From: Sinorhizobium meliloti
Lineage (GTDB): Bacteria; Pseudomonadota; Alphaproteobacteria; Rhizobiales; Rhizobiaceae
Direction: 5' to 3'
Assembly (NCBI RefSeq): GCF_035610345.1
Contig: NZ_CP141213.1
Location: 868,001 to 932,000, forward strand
Length of the DNA stretch: 64,000 nt
The notes under the pieces are model-generated. The model did not search any database. It worked only from the letters and a program-made list of their open reading frames with translations, and was not told the origin of the DNA. A program made the translations under genes and the position numbers. Positions 8,252-17,714 of this stretch are shown piece after piece (positions within the stretch are counted from its first letter, which is position 1; the number at the start of each line of letters is the position of its first letter).

Positions 8252-9016
8252 GTGAACGGAAGTCCAATCCTCACGCATATGCCGAAAGTCGGGAAGAGCC
8301 TCGAGCGCCGTACCGCGCGCGACCTCATCGCCGACAAGCTTATGGTGCTGGTTGCGACCAACATGCTGAGGCCCGGCGACGTGCTGCCGGGCGAACGCGA
8401 GCTTGCGAGCGTGCTCCATGTGAGCCGCGAGACCGTGCGCGGCGCAATCCAGACGCTGGCGGCGCGCGGTGTGGTCGAGGTGTCGCAAGGAAGCCGAACC
8501 CGCGTCGGGAATGTCGATCTCAGCCATGTCACAGTGACGATCGCTTCACCGAACGCGATCGACAGCTACGATCTCGAGGACGTTCACGCCGCAAGACTCC
8601 ATATCGAGTTGAAGGTGGTCGGCGACGCGGCCGAAAACATCGACGAAGAGGCGCTGCGCAAGCTTGACAGCCTTCTCGATGCGCAGAAGATCTGCGGTGA
8701 CGACGCGATGCGCTTTCTGATCTGCGACCGCGAGTTCCACGTGGCGATCTACCGGGCCTGCGGCAATCCGCTGCTCTCCGATTTTGTCACCGACCTTTAC
8801 ACCTATATGATGGACTACCGGCGCAGCGCCATGTCACGGCCGGGAGCAATCGAAGCGAGCTACAAGGATCACAGCGACATCGTCGCCGCCTTGAGGCGGC
8901 ATGACCGGGCGGCCGTCGTTGCCGCCTTTCACCATCATCTGATCCGGATCTATGAGACGACGAAGGCTCTGCTGGCGGACGAGGAGGCAGACGGAACGAA
9001 CAGAAAGTCAAGCTGA
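8252..9016 (+). CDS. GntR/FadR-family transcriptional regulator
   Basis: 254 residues. The N-terminal winged helix runs through LRPGDVLPGERELASVLHVS and the recognition segment SRETVRGAIQ. The C-terminal all-helical FCD domain contains the likely metal/effector histidines (REFHVAIYRACGN, DHSDIV, FHHHL). The GTG start has GGGAGG 6 nt upstream; an ATG at 8279 is the alternative. The gene lies 43 bp upstream of denD in the same direction and probably controls it in response to a C4 acid sugar. Confidence 0.88.
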   Translation: MNGSPILTHMPKVGKSLERRTARDLIADKLMVLVATNMLRPGDVLPGERELASVLHVSRETVRGAIQTLAARGVVEVSQGSRTRVGNVDLSHVTVTIASPNAIDSYDLEDVHAARLHIELKVVGDAAENIDEEALRKLDSLLDAQKICGDDAMRFLICDREFHVAIYRACGNPLLSDFVTDLYTYMMDYRRSAMSRPGAIEASYKDHSDIVAALRRHDRAAVVAAFHHHLIRIYETTKALLADEEADGTNRKSS

Positions 9017-9059
9017 GCAGGACCGACCGGGTGGCTGAACAGGAGGAGGTTCGCCGAAT

Positions 9060-10043
9060 ATGCATGTAATGGTCATAGGTGCCGCCGGCATGATCGGCCG
9101 GAAGCTGGTCGAAAGGCTGGCCGCGGAGCCCGGATCTCTGGGACGCGAGATCGCCAGCCTGACGTTGGCTGACGTGGCTGAGCCGCCCGTGCCTCCGGCG
9201 CTTTCGTCGCTTGCGACGACGCTTGCCATCGACCTGTCCACCGAGGGCAGCGCAGAGCGCCTGATCGCGTCGCGGCCCGACGTGATCTTCCACCTCGCGG
9301 CGATCGTCTCGGGAGAGGCGGAGGCCGACTTCGACAAAGGCTACCTGGTCAATCTCGACGGCACGCGTGCGCTCTTCGAGGCGATCCGCCGCGAGGGACA
9401 GCGCGAGCGCTACCTCCCGCGCGTCCTCTTCGCCTCCTCTATCGCCGTCTTCGGCCAGCCGTTCCCGGAAAAGATCGGCGACGAGTTCTTCACGACGCCG
9501 CTCACCAGTTACGGGACGCAAAAGGCGATCTGCGAGCTGCTGCTCGCCGATTATACCCGCCGCGGCTTCTTCGACGGTATCGGCATTCGGCTGCCGACCA
9601 TCTGCATACGGCCCGGAAAGCCGAACAAGGCCGCATCCGGCTTCTTCTCCAACATCCTGCGCGAGCCGCTCGTCGGCCAGGAGGCTATCCTGCCCGTGGA
9701 CGAGAATGTCCGGCATTGGTTCGCGAGCCCGCGCTCGGCCGTGGGCTTCTTCATCCATGCGGCGCGAATGGATACCGATATCATCGGACCGCGGCGAAAC
9801 CTCACCATGCCGGGGCTTTCGGCGCTGGTCGGCGAGGAGATCGAGGCGCTCGGCCGCATTGCCGGCCGGAAGGCCGTGGGCCTCATCCGCCGCGAACCGG
9901 ACCCGGTGATCCGCACGATCGTCTCCGGCTGGGCGACCGACTTCGATGCCCGCCGTGCACGAGAACTCGGCTTTACGGCCGAAAGCAATTTCGACGAGAT
10001 CATCCGCATCCATATCGAAGACGAACTCGGAGGAAGGATCTGA
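9060..10043 (+). CDS. denD: D-erythronate dehydrogenase
   Basis: 327 residues, extended SDR (NAD-dependent epimerase/dehydratase) fold. The cofactor motif is GAAGMIG at residues 7-13, the catalytic Ser lies in FASSIAVFG, and the Tyr/Lys pair in SYGTQK. The region [20 protein letters not shown] is typical of DenD-type proteins. DenD oxidises D-erythronate to 2-oxo-D-tetronate, feeding OtnI. A strong aggaggaggt sits 9 bp before the ATG. A nucleoside-diphosphate-sugar epimerase is unlikely given the complete otn gene set nearby. Confidence 0.85.
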   Translation: MHVMVIGAAGMIGRKLVERLAAEPGSLGREIASLTLADVAEPPVPPALSSLATTLAIDLSTEGSAERLIASRPDVIFHLAAIVSGEAEADFDKGYLVNLDGTRALFEAIRREGQRERYLPRVLFASSIAVFGQPFPEKIGDEFFTTPLTSYGTQKAICELLLADYTRRGFFDGIGIRLPTICIRPGKPNKAASGFFSNILREPLVGQEAILPVDENVRHWFASPRSAVGFFIHAARMDTDIIGPRRNLTMPGLSALVGEEIEALGRIAGRKAVGLIRREPDPVIRTIVSGWATDFDARRARELGFTAESNFDEIIRIHIEDELGGRI

Positions 10044-10044
10044 G

Positions 10045-10698
10045 ATGGCCCAGGCGAAGGGATCGGGCGAGGGCAGGATCGCGCTGGTCACGGGCGGCGG
10101 GACCGTCCGCGCGGTCGTCTGCGACGTCGGCGATCCGGATCAGGTCGCGGCTCTCTTCGCCGCCGTCCGGGCGGAATTCGGCCGGCTGGACCTCCTCGTC
10201 AACAATGCCGGCTCGAACGTGCCGCCCGTGCCCCTCGAAGAGGTGAGCTTCGAACAGTGGAACGGTATCGTCGCGGCGAACCTGACGGGCGCCTTTTTGT
10301 GTACGCAACATGCCTTCCGGCTGATGAAGGCGCAAACGCCGCGGGGCGGCCGGATCATCAACAACGGCTCGATTTCCGCGCAGACGCCGCGGCCCAATTC
10401 GGCGCCCTATACCGCGACCAAGCACGCCATTACCGGCCTCACGAAATCGACGGCGCTCGATGGCCGGATGCACGACATCGCCTGCGGTCAGATCGACATA
10501 GGCAATGCTGCGACCGACATGACGGCGCGGATGAGCACCGGCGTGCTGCAGGCCAATGGCGAGGTTGCGGCGGAGCCGACGATACCGATCGAGCACATCG
10601 CCGAGGCGGTCGTCTACATGGCGAGCCTGCCGCTCTCGGCCAATGTTCTAACGATGACCGTGATGGCGACCAGGATGCCGCTGGTCGGCCGCGGATAA
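10045..10698 (+). pseudogene. Short-chain dehydrogenase with in-frame loss of the cofactor motif
   Basis: 217 codons with an intact frame. The classical SDR core is present: NNAG (LLVNNAGSN), the Ser in [10 protein letters not shown] and YTATK. The first strand runs IALVTGGG straight into [16 protein letters not shown] normal SDR has about 35-40 residues there, holding the rest of TGxxxGxG, helix 1 and strand 2. The gene is therefore short and should not bind NAD(P). I infer an in-frame deletion and a non-functional product; an assembly error in a G-rich stretch is the alternative. The start overlaps the denD stop region (TGAGATG). Confidence 0.7.
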
Positions 10699-10782
10699 AA
10701 AGAGGTTTTCAGCCTGGCGCGATCGCGCAAACGATGAATTTGGCGACCGCAAGGGTAAAGATCAGTTCTGGGAGGAACGCAA

Positions 10783-11850
10783 ATGGCAGGCGTGGATTTT
10801 GTCGATGTTCGGAAGTCCTTCGGTGCTTTCCCTGTCATCAAGGGCGTGAACATCGAGATCGAGGACGGCGAGTTCGTCATTCTCGTCGGCCCTTCCGGTT
10901 GCGGCAAATCCACCTTGCTGCGGATGCTGGCGGGTCTCGAAAACATCACCGCGGGCGAAATTCGCATCGGCAATCAGGTGGTCAACCGATTGCCGCCGAA
11001 GGACCGCGACATCGCCATGGTGTTCCAGAACTATGCGCTCTATCCGCATATGACTGTCGCCGACAACATGGCCTTCTCCCTGATGCTGGCAAGCAGACCC
11101 AAATCCGAAATCGACAAGCGCGTCGGCGTGGCGGTCGAAATCCTCGGCCTTGCGAAGCTGCTGGACCGTTATCCGCGTCAGCTTTCCGGCGGTCAGCGAC
11201 AGCGTGTCGCCATGGGGCGGGCGATCGTGCGCGACCCGCAGGTGTTTCTCTTCGACGAACCGCTTTCCAACCTCGACGCGAAGCTGCGCGTCGCCATGCG
11301 CGCCGAGATCAAGGAATTGCATCAGCGGCTGAAAACCACGACCGTCTACGTGACGCACGACCAGATCGAGGCGATGACCATGGCCGACAAGATCGTCGTC
11401 ATGCATGACGGCATCGTCGAGCAGATCGGCGCACCGCTCGAGCTCTACGACAACCCCGCCAATCTCTTCGTGGCCGGTTTCATCGGCTCGCCTGCGATGA
11501 ACATGCTCAAGGGCCGCCTCGATCCGGACAATCCGAATGCCTTCCTCACCGCCGACGGAACGGCTCTGCCCGTGGCGCAGCCGGCGGCAGCGGCCCAAGG
11601 GCGCGATCTCGTCTACGGTCTCAGGCCCGAATACATGGCGCTCGACCCGAACGGGCTGCCGGCCGAAATCGCGGTGATCGAGCCGACCGGCTATGAGACG
11701 CAGCTGATCGCAAGGCTCGGCGGGCACGATGTGACCTGTGTTTTCCGCGAGAGGGTGAATGCCAAGCCCGGCGAAACGATCCATCTCGCGATCGATGCCG
11801 CGCATGTGCACTTGTTCGACGCCGGAACGGGACGGCGGCTGGTCGGCTGA
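10783..11850 (+). CDS. ABC transporter ATPase (UgpC/MalK type)
   Basis: 355 residues. Walker A GPSGCGKST, Q-loop VFQNYALYPHM, signature LSGGQRQRVAMGRA, Walker B VFLFDEPLSNLDAKLR and switch His in YVTHDQ are all intact. The C-terminal TOBE regulatory domain starts near residue 240. It powers a carbohydrate importer with the binding protein and two permeases that follow. A ggaggaac ribosome site precedes the ATG. It starts 84 bp after the broken SDR gene. Confidence 0.95.
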   Translation: MAGVDFVDVRKSFGAFPVIKGVNIEIEDGEFVILVGPSGCGKSTLLRMLAGLENITAGEIRIGNQVVNRLPPKDRDIAMVFQNYALYPHMTVADNMAFSLMLASRPKSEIDKRVGVAVEILGLAKLLDRYPRQLSGGQRQRVAMGRAIVRDPQVFLFDEPLSNLDAKLRVAMRAEIKELHQRLKTTTVYVTHDQIEAMTMADKIVVMHDGIVEQIGAPLELYDNPANLFVAGFIGSPAMNMLKGRLDPDNPNAFLTADGTALPVAQPAAAAQGRDLVYGLRPEYMALDPNGLPAEIAVIEPTGYETQLIARLGGHDVTCVFRERVNAKPGETIHLAIDAAHVHLFDAGTGRRLVG

Positions 11851-11984
11851 CGTCGCTGACGAAGGGAGGAGCCTTCGTGGCCCATAAAGATGCCAGGCAA
11901 TCGCCGGCATCGCTCAAGCCGCATTCGCCAAGCGGGACGGTGAATGCCGGAGGAAGACGCTCCCGCATTTTGAGGAGGAGTAGC

Positions 11985-13289
11985 ATGCCGATAAAGAGAC
12001 GTGATTTTCTCGCAACCTCCGCCGCACTCGCCGGCGTTGCGGGTCTGGGCATCCGCCCGTCCTTCGCGCAGGCCGAGCCGAGCTACAAGCCGGAGGAGGG
12101 GGCAAGCCTCAGGCTTCTCAGATGGACGCCCTTCGTCAAGGGCGATGAAGACGCCTGGATCGCCAACACCAAGAAGTTCACCGAAGCCACGGGCGTCGAA
12201 GTTCGCATCGACAAGGAAAGCTGGGAGGACATCCGGCCGAAGGCCGCGGTTGCCGCCAATGTCGGCTCCGGTCCGGATATGGTGATGTGCTGGTTCGACG
12301 ACGCACATCAATATCCCGACAAGCTCGTCGACCTGACGGAGCTCGCCGACTATCTCGGCAACAAATATGGAGGATGGTACGACGGCCTGAAGGGGTATGC
12401 GAGCCGCGACGGCCAGTTCATCGCCATGCCGCTGGCCGCGATCGGCAACGCCGTCTGCTACCGCGAGAGCCACATGAAAGCGGCCGGCTTCAGTGAATTC
12501 CCGAAGGACACGGCCGGCTTTCTCGAACTCTGCAAGGCCCTCAAGGCCAAGGGAACCCCGGCCGGTTTCCCCCACGGCAAAGCGGTCGGCGACGGCAACA
12601 ACTACGCCCATTGGCTGCTGTGGAGCCATGGCGGCAAGATGGTCGACGAGAGCGGCAAGGTCACGATCAACAGCCCGGAGACGCTCGCAGCGGTCAACTA
12701 CGCAAAGTCGCTATACGAGACCTTCATCCCGGGCACCGAAAGCTGGCTCGACATCAACAACAACCGCGCCTTCCTTGCGGGCCAGGTATCGCTGACGGCA
12801 AACGGCGTCTCGCTCTACTATGCGGCCAAGAAGGACGCGGCCCTTGCGGAGCTTGCGGCCGACATCCGCACGACCAACTTCCCGGTCGGTCCGGTCGGCC
12901 AGAGCGTCGAACTCCACCAGACGAGCTCGATCCTGCTCTTCAAGCACAGCAAGTATCCCGAGGCCGCCAAGGCCTATCTCAAGTTCATGATGGAAGCCGA
13001 CCAGATGAACGCCTGGATCGAGGGATCGAGCGCCTATTGCTGCCAGCCGCTGAAGGCCTTTGCCGACAACCCGGTCTGGACCTCGGACCCGATCCACGCG
13101 CCCTATGCGCGCGCCTCGGAGACGCTGCGGCCGAACGGCTACGCCGGACCGCTCGGCTATGCCTCGGCAGGCGTAATGGCCGACTACGTCCTGGTCGACA
13201 TGTTCGCCAGTGCGGTCACCGGCCAGGCAACGCCGGAAGACGCCATCATCGAGGCCGAACGGCGGGCGAACCGCTATTATCGCGTCTGA
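11985..13289 (+). CDS. ABC transporter sugar-binding protein (MalE/UgpB type), Tat signal
   Basis: 434 residues of the extracellular solute-binding protein family 1. The N-terminus has a twin-arginine motif (KRRDFLATSAALAG) and a likely cut after SFAQA, suggesting export in folded form. The ATG at 11985 is chosen for its gaggaggag site and because the Tat signal begins there; the longer frame from 11877 adds a non-signal extension. It lies between the ATPase and permease genes of the same operon. The ligand is not evident; a polyol or sugar acid is possible from context. Confidence 0.92.
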   Translation: MPIKRRDFLATSAALAGVAGLGIRPSFAQAEPSYKPEEGASLRLLRWTPFVKGDEDAWIANTKKFTEATGVEVRIDKESWEDIRPKAAVAANVGSGPDMVMCWFDDAHQYPDKLVDLTELADYLGNKYGGWYDGLKGYASRDGQFIAMPLAAIGNAVCYRESHMKAAGFSEFPKDTAGFLELCKALKAKGTPAGFPHGKAVGDGNNYAHWLLWSHGGKMVDESGKVTINSPETLAAVNYAKSLYETFIPGTESWLDINNNRAFLAGQVSLTANGVSLYYAAKKDAALAELAADIRTTNFPVGPVGQSVELHQTSSILLFKHSKYPEAAKAYLKFMMEADQMNAWIEGSSAYCCQPLKAFADNPVWTSDPIHAPYARASETLRPNGYAGPLGYASAGVMADYVLVDMFASAVTGQATPEDAIIEAERRANRYYRV

Positions 13290-13372
13290 CGCGGCCCACG
13301 GGCCGCCTCAAGCCGGCAGCAAACGCTGCCGGCAAATGCCTCGAGATCCGTTCCTCCAGCCGGAGAAGCCCG

Positions 13373-14305
13373 ATGTCCTCCATAACGCCGTCCGGAAAGC
13401 CATCCACCACGGCTTCGCTGATGCAGAACAACAATGTGCTCGGCTTCCTTTTCATGCTGCCGGCAGCCGTCTTTCTGATCTGCTTTCTGACCTATCCGCT
13501 CGGGCTGGGCGTCTGGCTCGGCTTCACCGACACACGCATAGGCCGCGACGGCGTCTTCATCGGGATCGAGAACTACGAGTTCCTGGCCCGGGATTCGGTC
13601 TTCTGGCTCTCGGTCTACAACACGCTGCTCTACACCTTCGTGGCGTCGATCCTGAAATTCGTGCTTGGGCTCTGGCTGGCGCTGCTGCTGAACGAAAACC
13701 TGCCTTTCAAATCCTTCTTCCGCGCGATCGTGCTCCTGCCCTGGGTCGTGCCGACGGTGCTTTCGGCGCTCGCCTTCTGGTGGATCTACGATTCGCAGTT
13801 TTCCATCATCTCCTGGTCGCTGATGCAGCTCGGCATCATCGACGGGCCGATCAACTTCCTGGGCGACCCGAACAACGCGCGCGCTTCCGTCATCGCCGCT
13901 AATGTCTGGCGCGGCATTCCCTTCGTGGCGATCTCGCTTCTGGCCGGCCTGCAGACGATCCCGGCTTCGCTGCAGGAGGCAGCCTCGCTCGACGGCGCCA
14001 CCAGCTGGCAGCGTTTCCGCTATGTAACCCTGCCGATGCTGACCCCGATCATCGCGGTCGTCATGACCTTCTCGGTGCTCTTCACCTTCACCGATTTCCA
14101 GCTGATCTACGTGCTGACCAAGGGCGGGCCGGTCAATGCAACCCACTTGATGGCGACGCTTTCGTTCCAGCGCGGCATTCCGGGCGGGCAGCTCGGGGAG
14201 GGGGCGGCGATCGCCGTCGCCATGATCCCCTTCCTGCTTGCCGCCATCATGTTCAGCTTCTTCGGTCTGCAACGCCGCAAATGGCAGCAGGGCGGCCAGG
14301 ATTGA
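13373..14305 (+). CDS. Sugar ABC transporter permease (MalF type)
   Basis: 310 residues with six predicted membrane segments. The EAA loop that contacts the ATPase is at about residues 200-220 (LQEAASLDGATSWQRFRYVT). The ATG at 13373 has ggagaa 7 nt upstream; a longer open frame runs back through the binding-protein gene and is not used. It forms the inner-membrane channel with the next gene. The next gene begins 13 bp after its stop. Confidence 0.93.
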   Translation: MSSITPSGKPSTTASLMQNNNVLGFLFMLPAAVFLICFLTYPLGLGVWLGFTDTRIGRDGVFIGIENYEFLARDSVFWLSVYNTLLYTFVASILKFVLGLWLALLLNENLPFKSFFRAIVLLPWVVPTVLSALAFWWIYDSQFSIISWSLMQLGIIDGPINFLGDPNNARASVIAANVWRGIPFVAISLLAGLQTIPASLQEAASLDGATSWQRFRYVTLPMLTPIIAVVMTFSVLFTFTDFQLIYVLTKGGPVNATHLMATLSFQRGIPGGQLGEGAAIAVAMIPFLLAAIMFSFFGLQRRKWQQGGQD

Positions 14306-14318
14306 GCGGGAGGACAAA

Positions 14319-15218
14319 ATGAACACGACCACACGAACCGATGACGAGGTCCTCACCGACACGGCCGAGGGCATGAGCTACCTGAACCGCCTGCCGCGGC
14401 GGATCGTCGTGCTTTACCTGCCGATGGCGGTCTTCGTCTTCGTACTGCTCTTCCCCTTCTACTGGATGGCGATCACGGCGGTGAAGCCGAACGCGCAGCT
14501 GACCGACTACAACAATTACAGCCCTTTCTGGGTGGTCCGTCCGACGCTCGACCACATCAAGTATCTGCTCTTCGAGACCTCCTATCCGGGCTGGCTCTGG
14601 AACACGATGCTGGTGGCCGTAGGCTCGACCATCCTGTCGCTGGCCGCATCGGTTTTCGCGGCCTATGCGATCGAGCGGGTGCGCTTCACCGGCGCGCGGC
14701 CCGTCGGGCTGCTGATCTTCCTCGCCTATCTGGTGCCGCCGTCGATCCTGTTCATTCCGCTCGCCTTCATCGTCTTCAAATTCGGCATCTACGATTCCAA
14801 GCTGGCGCTGATCTTCACCTATCCGACGTTCCTCATACCGTTCTGCACATGGCTCCTGATGGGCTATTTCCGCTCGATCCCCTTCGAACTGGAAGAAAGC
14901 GCGCTGGTGGACGGAGCCACGCGCTGGCAGATTCTGGTCAAGATCATCCTGCCGCTCGCCGTGCCGGGCCTGATATCGGCCGGCATCTTCGCCTTCACGC
15001 TCTCGTGGAACGAGTTCATCTACGCGCTGACATTCATCCAGTCTTCCGAAAACAAGACAGTACCGGTCGGCGTGCTGACGGAACTCGTGCGCGGCGACGT
15101 CTTCGAATGGGGCGCACTGATGGCGGGTGCACTCTTCGGTTCGCTGCCCGTGGTCATTCTCTATTCCTTCTTCGTCGATTATTACGTCTCGTCGATGACG
15201 GGAGCGGTGAAGGAGTGA
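14319..15218 (+). CDS. Sugar ABC transporter permease (MalG type)
   Basis: 299 residues. A cytoplasmic N-terminal stretch of about 30 residues precedes six membrane segments, and the EAA loop reads LEESALVDGATRWQILVKI. The ATG at 14319 follows gggagga. It is the last gene of the second importer operon. Its stop is only 7 bp from the convergent DUF6064 stop, leaving no room for a dedicated terminator. Confidence 0.93.
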   Translation: MNTTTRTDDEVLTDTAEGMSYLNRLPRRIVVLYLPMAVFVFVLLFPFYWMAITAVKPNAQLTDYNNYSPFWVVRPTLDHIKYLLFETSYPGWLWNTMLVAVGSTILSLAASVFAAYAIERVRFTGARPVGLLIFLAYLVPPSILFIPLAFIVFKFGIYDSKLALIFTYPTFLIPFCTWLLMGYFRSIPFELEESALVDGATRWQILVKIILPLAVPGLISAGIFAFTLSWNEFIYALTFIQSSENKTVPVGVLTELVRGDVFEWGALMAGALFGSLPVVILYSFFVDYYVSSMTGAVKE

Positions 15219-15225
15219 GCTCCCG

Positions 15226-15882
15226 TCAACGTCTGACGACGAGGAGGACAAATGTCGCGACGATCACCGCGAGTGGCACCCAGGCGCCTGCATCCTCCAT
15301 GGCCAGAAGGGTGAGCGCGCTGAAGACGCACCAGAGGACCGGAATGGGCAGAAGCAGCCACAGCTTCTGCGGCATGAGCGCCAGAAGGGCGCCGAGGGTC
15401 ACGGCAACGGTCGGGTCCGGCATTGCCCCGAAGGTTTCGGCCGAGGCGGGCGCGCGGCCGGCAAGCAGCGGGCCGAAAGGATAGCCGAGCGAGCCGAAGA
15501 CCATCAGGCCGATGCCGCCACGGCGGCGCAGGCTGTTCGCGGGCAATACGCCGCCTTGCGTCCACCGGACCGCGAGAAGCAGCAGACCGGCCTGCAGCAT
15601 GAAGGCCGCCGTCGCATAGGACATCGCCCAGTTTATGGTGGAGTAACGCAGCCAGAGAAATTGCCACGCGCAGAAGAGCCAGGCCAGGGCGAGCGTCGCC
15701 ATGGCCGCGGCGCGGGCGCGCCGTCCGTCCGTCGCAGTGGCGAAAAGGATGGCAAGCGCGCCCGCGACGAAGACCGGCTGAAGCGGCCAGAGTCCCTGAT
15801 TGTAGCGTTCGACAAGGCGGAAATAGACGCGCGGCGAAAACATCAGGAAATCCGCGAGCGTGTAGGTCCCCCAGTCCGACAT
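15226..15882 (-). CDS. DUF6064-type integral membrane protein
   Basis: 218 residues with about six hydrophobic helices. The N-terminus contains FLMFSPRVYFRLVERYNQG, which I associate with the DUF6064 family, of unknown function. Helices follow at roughly 37-52, 62-78, 86-105, 125-145 and 165-215. The ATG at 15882 is preferred over the adjacent GTG at 15885; neither has a clear ribosome site. The aldo/keto reductase ends 37 bp upstream on the same strand, so the two are probably co-transcribed. No role can be assigned. Confidence 0.75.
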   Translation of the reverse strand: MSDWGTYTLADFLMFSPRVYFRLVERYNQGLWPLQPVFVAGALAILFATATDGRRARAAAMATLALAWLFCAWQFLWLRYSTINWAMSYATAAFMLQAGLLLLAVRWTQGGVLPANSLRRRGGIGLMVFGSLGYPFGPLLAGRAPASAETFGAMPDPTVAVTLGALLALMPQKLWLLLPIPVLWCVFSALTLLAMEDAGAWVPLAVIVATFVLLVVRR

Positions 15883-15919
15883 CACGTCAAATCCATATCA
15901 CGTGCGACAGGATCGTGCT

Positions 15920-16834
15920 TCACAGCGCCTCCACATGGGCGGCCATGCGGCGGCGCAGCTTCTCGTCGGGCAGGATGCCTCTCGCAGCCTCCAGGTTCTC
16001 CCGTACATGGTCGACGCGCGTAGTCGCGGGGATTGCGCAGGTGACCGCCGGATGCGAAATGATGAACTTCAGGAGAAACTGCGCCCAGCTGCGGGCGCCG
16101 GTCTCCGCAAGCCAAGCCGGCAACGGTTCGTCTTCGACCTGCCGGATCAGATCGCCCTGTCGGAACGGCCGGTTGACGATCACGGCAATGCCCTTCTCCT
16201 GCGCCAGCGGCAAGATGCGCTCCTCCGCCTCGCGGTCGAGGATATTGTAGGTGACCTGGACGAAATCGATCGGCCGGGTCGCCATGACCTCCTCGATCTC
16301 GCGGTGCCTGCGCCCCTCCGAGGTGGTGATGCCGACATAGCGCAGCCGGCCTGCCGCCTTCATGTCTAAGAGCGCGGGCAGGTGCTCTTCCCAGGAGACG
16401 AGATTGTGAACCTGCATGAGATCGAATTTCTCGACGCCCCAGTATTCCTTCGATGCCTCGATCTGGGCCGCGCCGTCGCCGGGATCCGATATCCAGACCT
16501 TTTCCGCCGAGAAGAGCCGCTTCGGATGTCCGAGCTTACGGAGGCCGTAGCCGATGGTCGGCTGGGAGGATCCGTACATCGGCGAGGAATCGATCATGCG
16601 ACCGCCGCCTTCGAAGAAGGCAGCGATCACGGCGGCACATTCGTCCATCAGGACGGGGTCGTCTCCGACGTTGAAAGTGATCCAGGTGCCGAGGCCGACC
16701 AGCGGCAGCGCTTCTTTGCTCTTCGGTATGACCCGCGTCGTGAGGTCGGCAGCCTGGCCCCACGCCCCCGGCATGAGCGGCAGCGACATACCGATACCTA
16801 GCCCCTGAACGACTGCGCGCCGCGTGAAGGTCAT
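15920..16834 (-). CDS. Exported aldo/keto reductase (Tat signal)
   Basis: 304 residues. A twin-arginine leader (FTRRAVVQGLGIGMSLPL) precedes the aldo/keto reductase barrel. Catalytic Asp and Tyr lie in MIDSSPMYG, Lys in FSAEKVWI and His in LMQVHNLV, so the tetrad appears intact. The cofactor-binding end reads AIPATTRVDHVRENLEAARG. Export of an NADPH enzyme is unusual; a few periplasmic Tat-dependent members of this family are known. Its ATG overlaps the stop of the decayed VOC frame (ATGA), and an aagggag site lies 6 nt upstream. Confidence 0.88.
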   Translation of the reverse strand: MTFTRRAVVQGLGIGMSLPLMPGAWGQAADLTTRVIPKSKEALPLVGLGTWITFNVGDDPVLMDECAAVIAAFFEGGGRMIDSSPMYGSSQPTIGYGLRKLGHPKRLFSAEKVWISDPGDGAAQIEASKEYWGVEKFDLMQVHNLVSWEEHLPALLDMKAAGRLRYVGITTSEGRRHREIEEVMATRPIDFVQVTYNILDREAEERILPLAQEKGIAVIVNRPFRQGDLIRQVEDEPLPAWLAETGARSWAQFLLKFIISHPAVTCAIPATTRVDHVRENLEAARGILPDEKLRRRMAAHVEAL

Positions 16835-17108
16835 CGATCGCTCCCTTCGGCCTGAAGCTCTCGAGCCTGTGGCTCATGGGGCGGGATAATAACCCCTGCG
16901 GCGCTACTCTGCAGCCACGAAGTCGTGAGCGCGGTGCCGTTAAAGACCGGGAAAGGATCGAGAGGACCGGCTTCGAGCGCCGTGAAATTCTGGTCGTCGA
17001 GGCTGAATTCGATCACCGTGACGCTGCCCGGCGGACTGCTGGATGTTTCGGCGGGCGCGGTGGTGCTGCCCGATATGGCGGAATTCCGGATCGTCGATAG
17101 TAGAACGC
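16831..17108 (-). pseudogene. VOC/PhnB-like protein remnant
   Basis: The intact 61-codon tail (16831-17016) reads IEFSLDDQNFTALEAGP, the strand following the active-site region in PhnB-like VOC proteins. Upstream the same frame continues NSAISGST, then PPGSVTVIEF, without a start codon. The expected FYxSIF motif appears as AFYY in another frame near 17095-17105. The usual N-terminal AEEAARFY region and the whole C-terminal half are missing. I read it as a truncated, frameshifted gene whose 3' end now serves as leader for the reductase. Confidence 0.6.
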
Positions 17109-17139
17109 GATGATTGGTAATCTGGGGGGACGAAGCGGA

Positions 17140-17316
17140 CTAGCTCCTATGGGCGTTCCGCGGAATCGCGGAGGGCTCCAGTTCATTGATACCGTCGATG
17201 CGCTGGTCGTTCGCAGGAACGGCCTCGATCTCGAGATTGTGCTTTGCATGGCGCATGTGCTGCCATTCCTTCTCGAGGCGCAGGAATACGTCCGTCGGCA
17301 TGAATTTTCTCTGCAT
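17140..17316 (-). CDS. Small hypothetical protein
   Basis: 58 residues beginning MQRKFMPTDVFLRLEKEW; no family recognised. It is hydrophilic and partly helical, without a signal or membrane segment. Support for it being real is the GGAGGG ribosome site 4 nt before the ATG and the sensible amino-acid composition compared with other frames here. It reads toward the VOC remnant 32 bp away. A second ATG six codons in is possible. The rest of the gap up to 18113 holds repeats and no other credible gene. Confidence 0.45.
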   Translation of the reverse strand: MQRKFMPTDVFLRLEKEWQHMRHAKHNLEIEAVPANDQRIDGINELEPSAIPRNAHRS

Positions 17317-17714
17317 TCGACCCTCCACGCGGCTGCGTCGAAGAACACGCAAGGAACTGCTTTGTTCCCGCGCCATTACGCAAAACGTGAAAATATAGCG
17401 TCCTGGTATGTCTCGAACTGGCCTGACCCGATAGGTGAACCCGCGCTGCTGCTGATCGGTTATGCGGCGGGGTCCACCTATCGTCCCCTCGAAACTGGTG
17501 AGGCCGCCTCCTCAATAGCATTCGGCGGGCGGCCTCAAGGCATACGCCTCAACCCGGATTTCACTCCCGGCGGGCGCTCGCGTCAAGGTTTAGCGTTTAC
17601 TCAATTCGAGTTAGAAAAGATGTATCGGGCGCGTTTGCCTGCCGGGCAAGCCGAATGCGAGACGGCCTAAGTCCTGTTGAGATTCGGTCCACCCGCCGCG
17701 GTTTGTTTGATCGC

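Noticed and set aside
17110..17670. 186-codon plus-strand frame in the repeat-rich gap
   Set aside because: It lacks a ribosome site and family and overlaps the better supported small minus-strand gene; its downstream part approaches repeat sequence.
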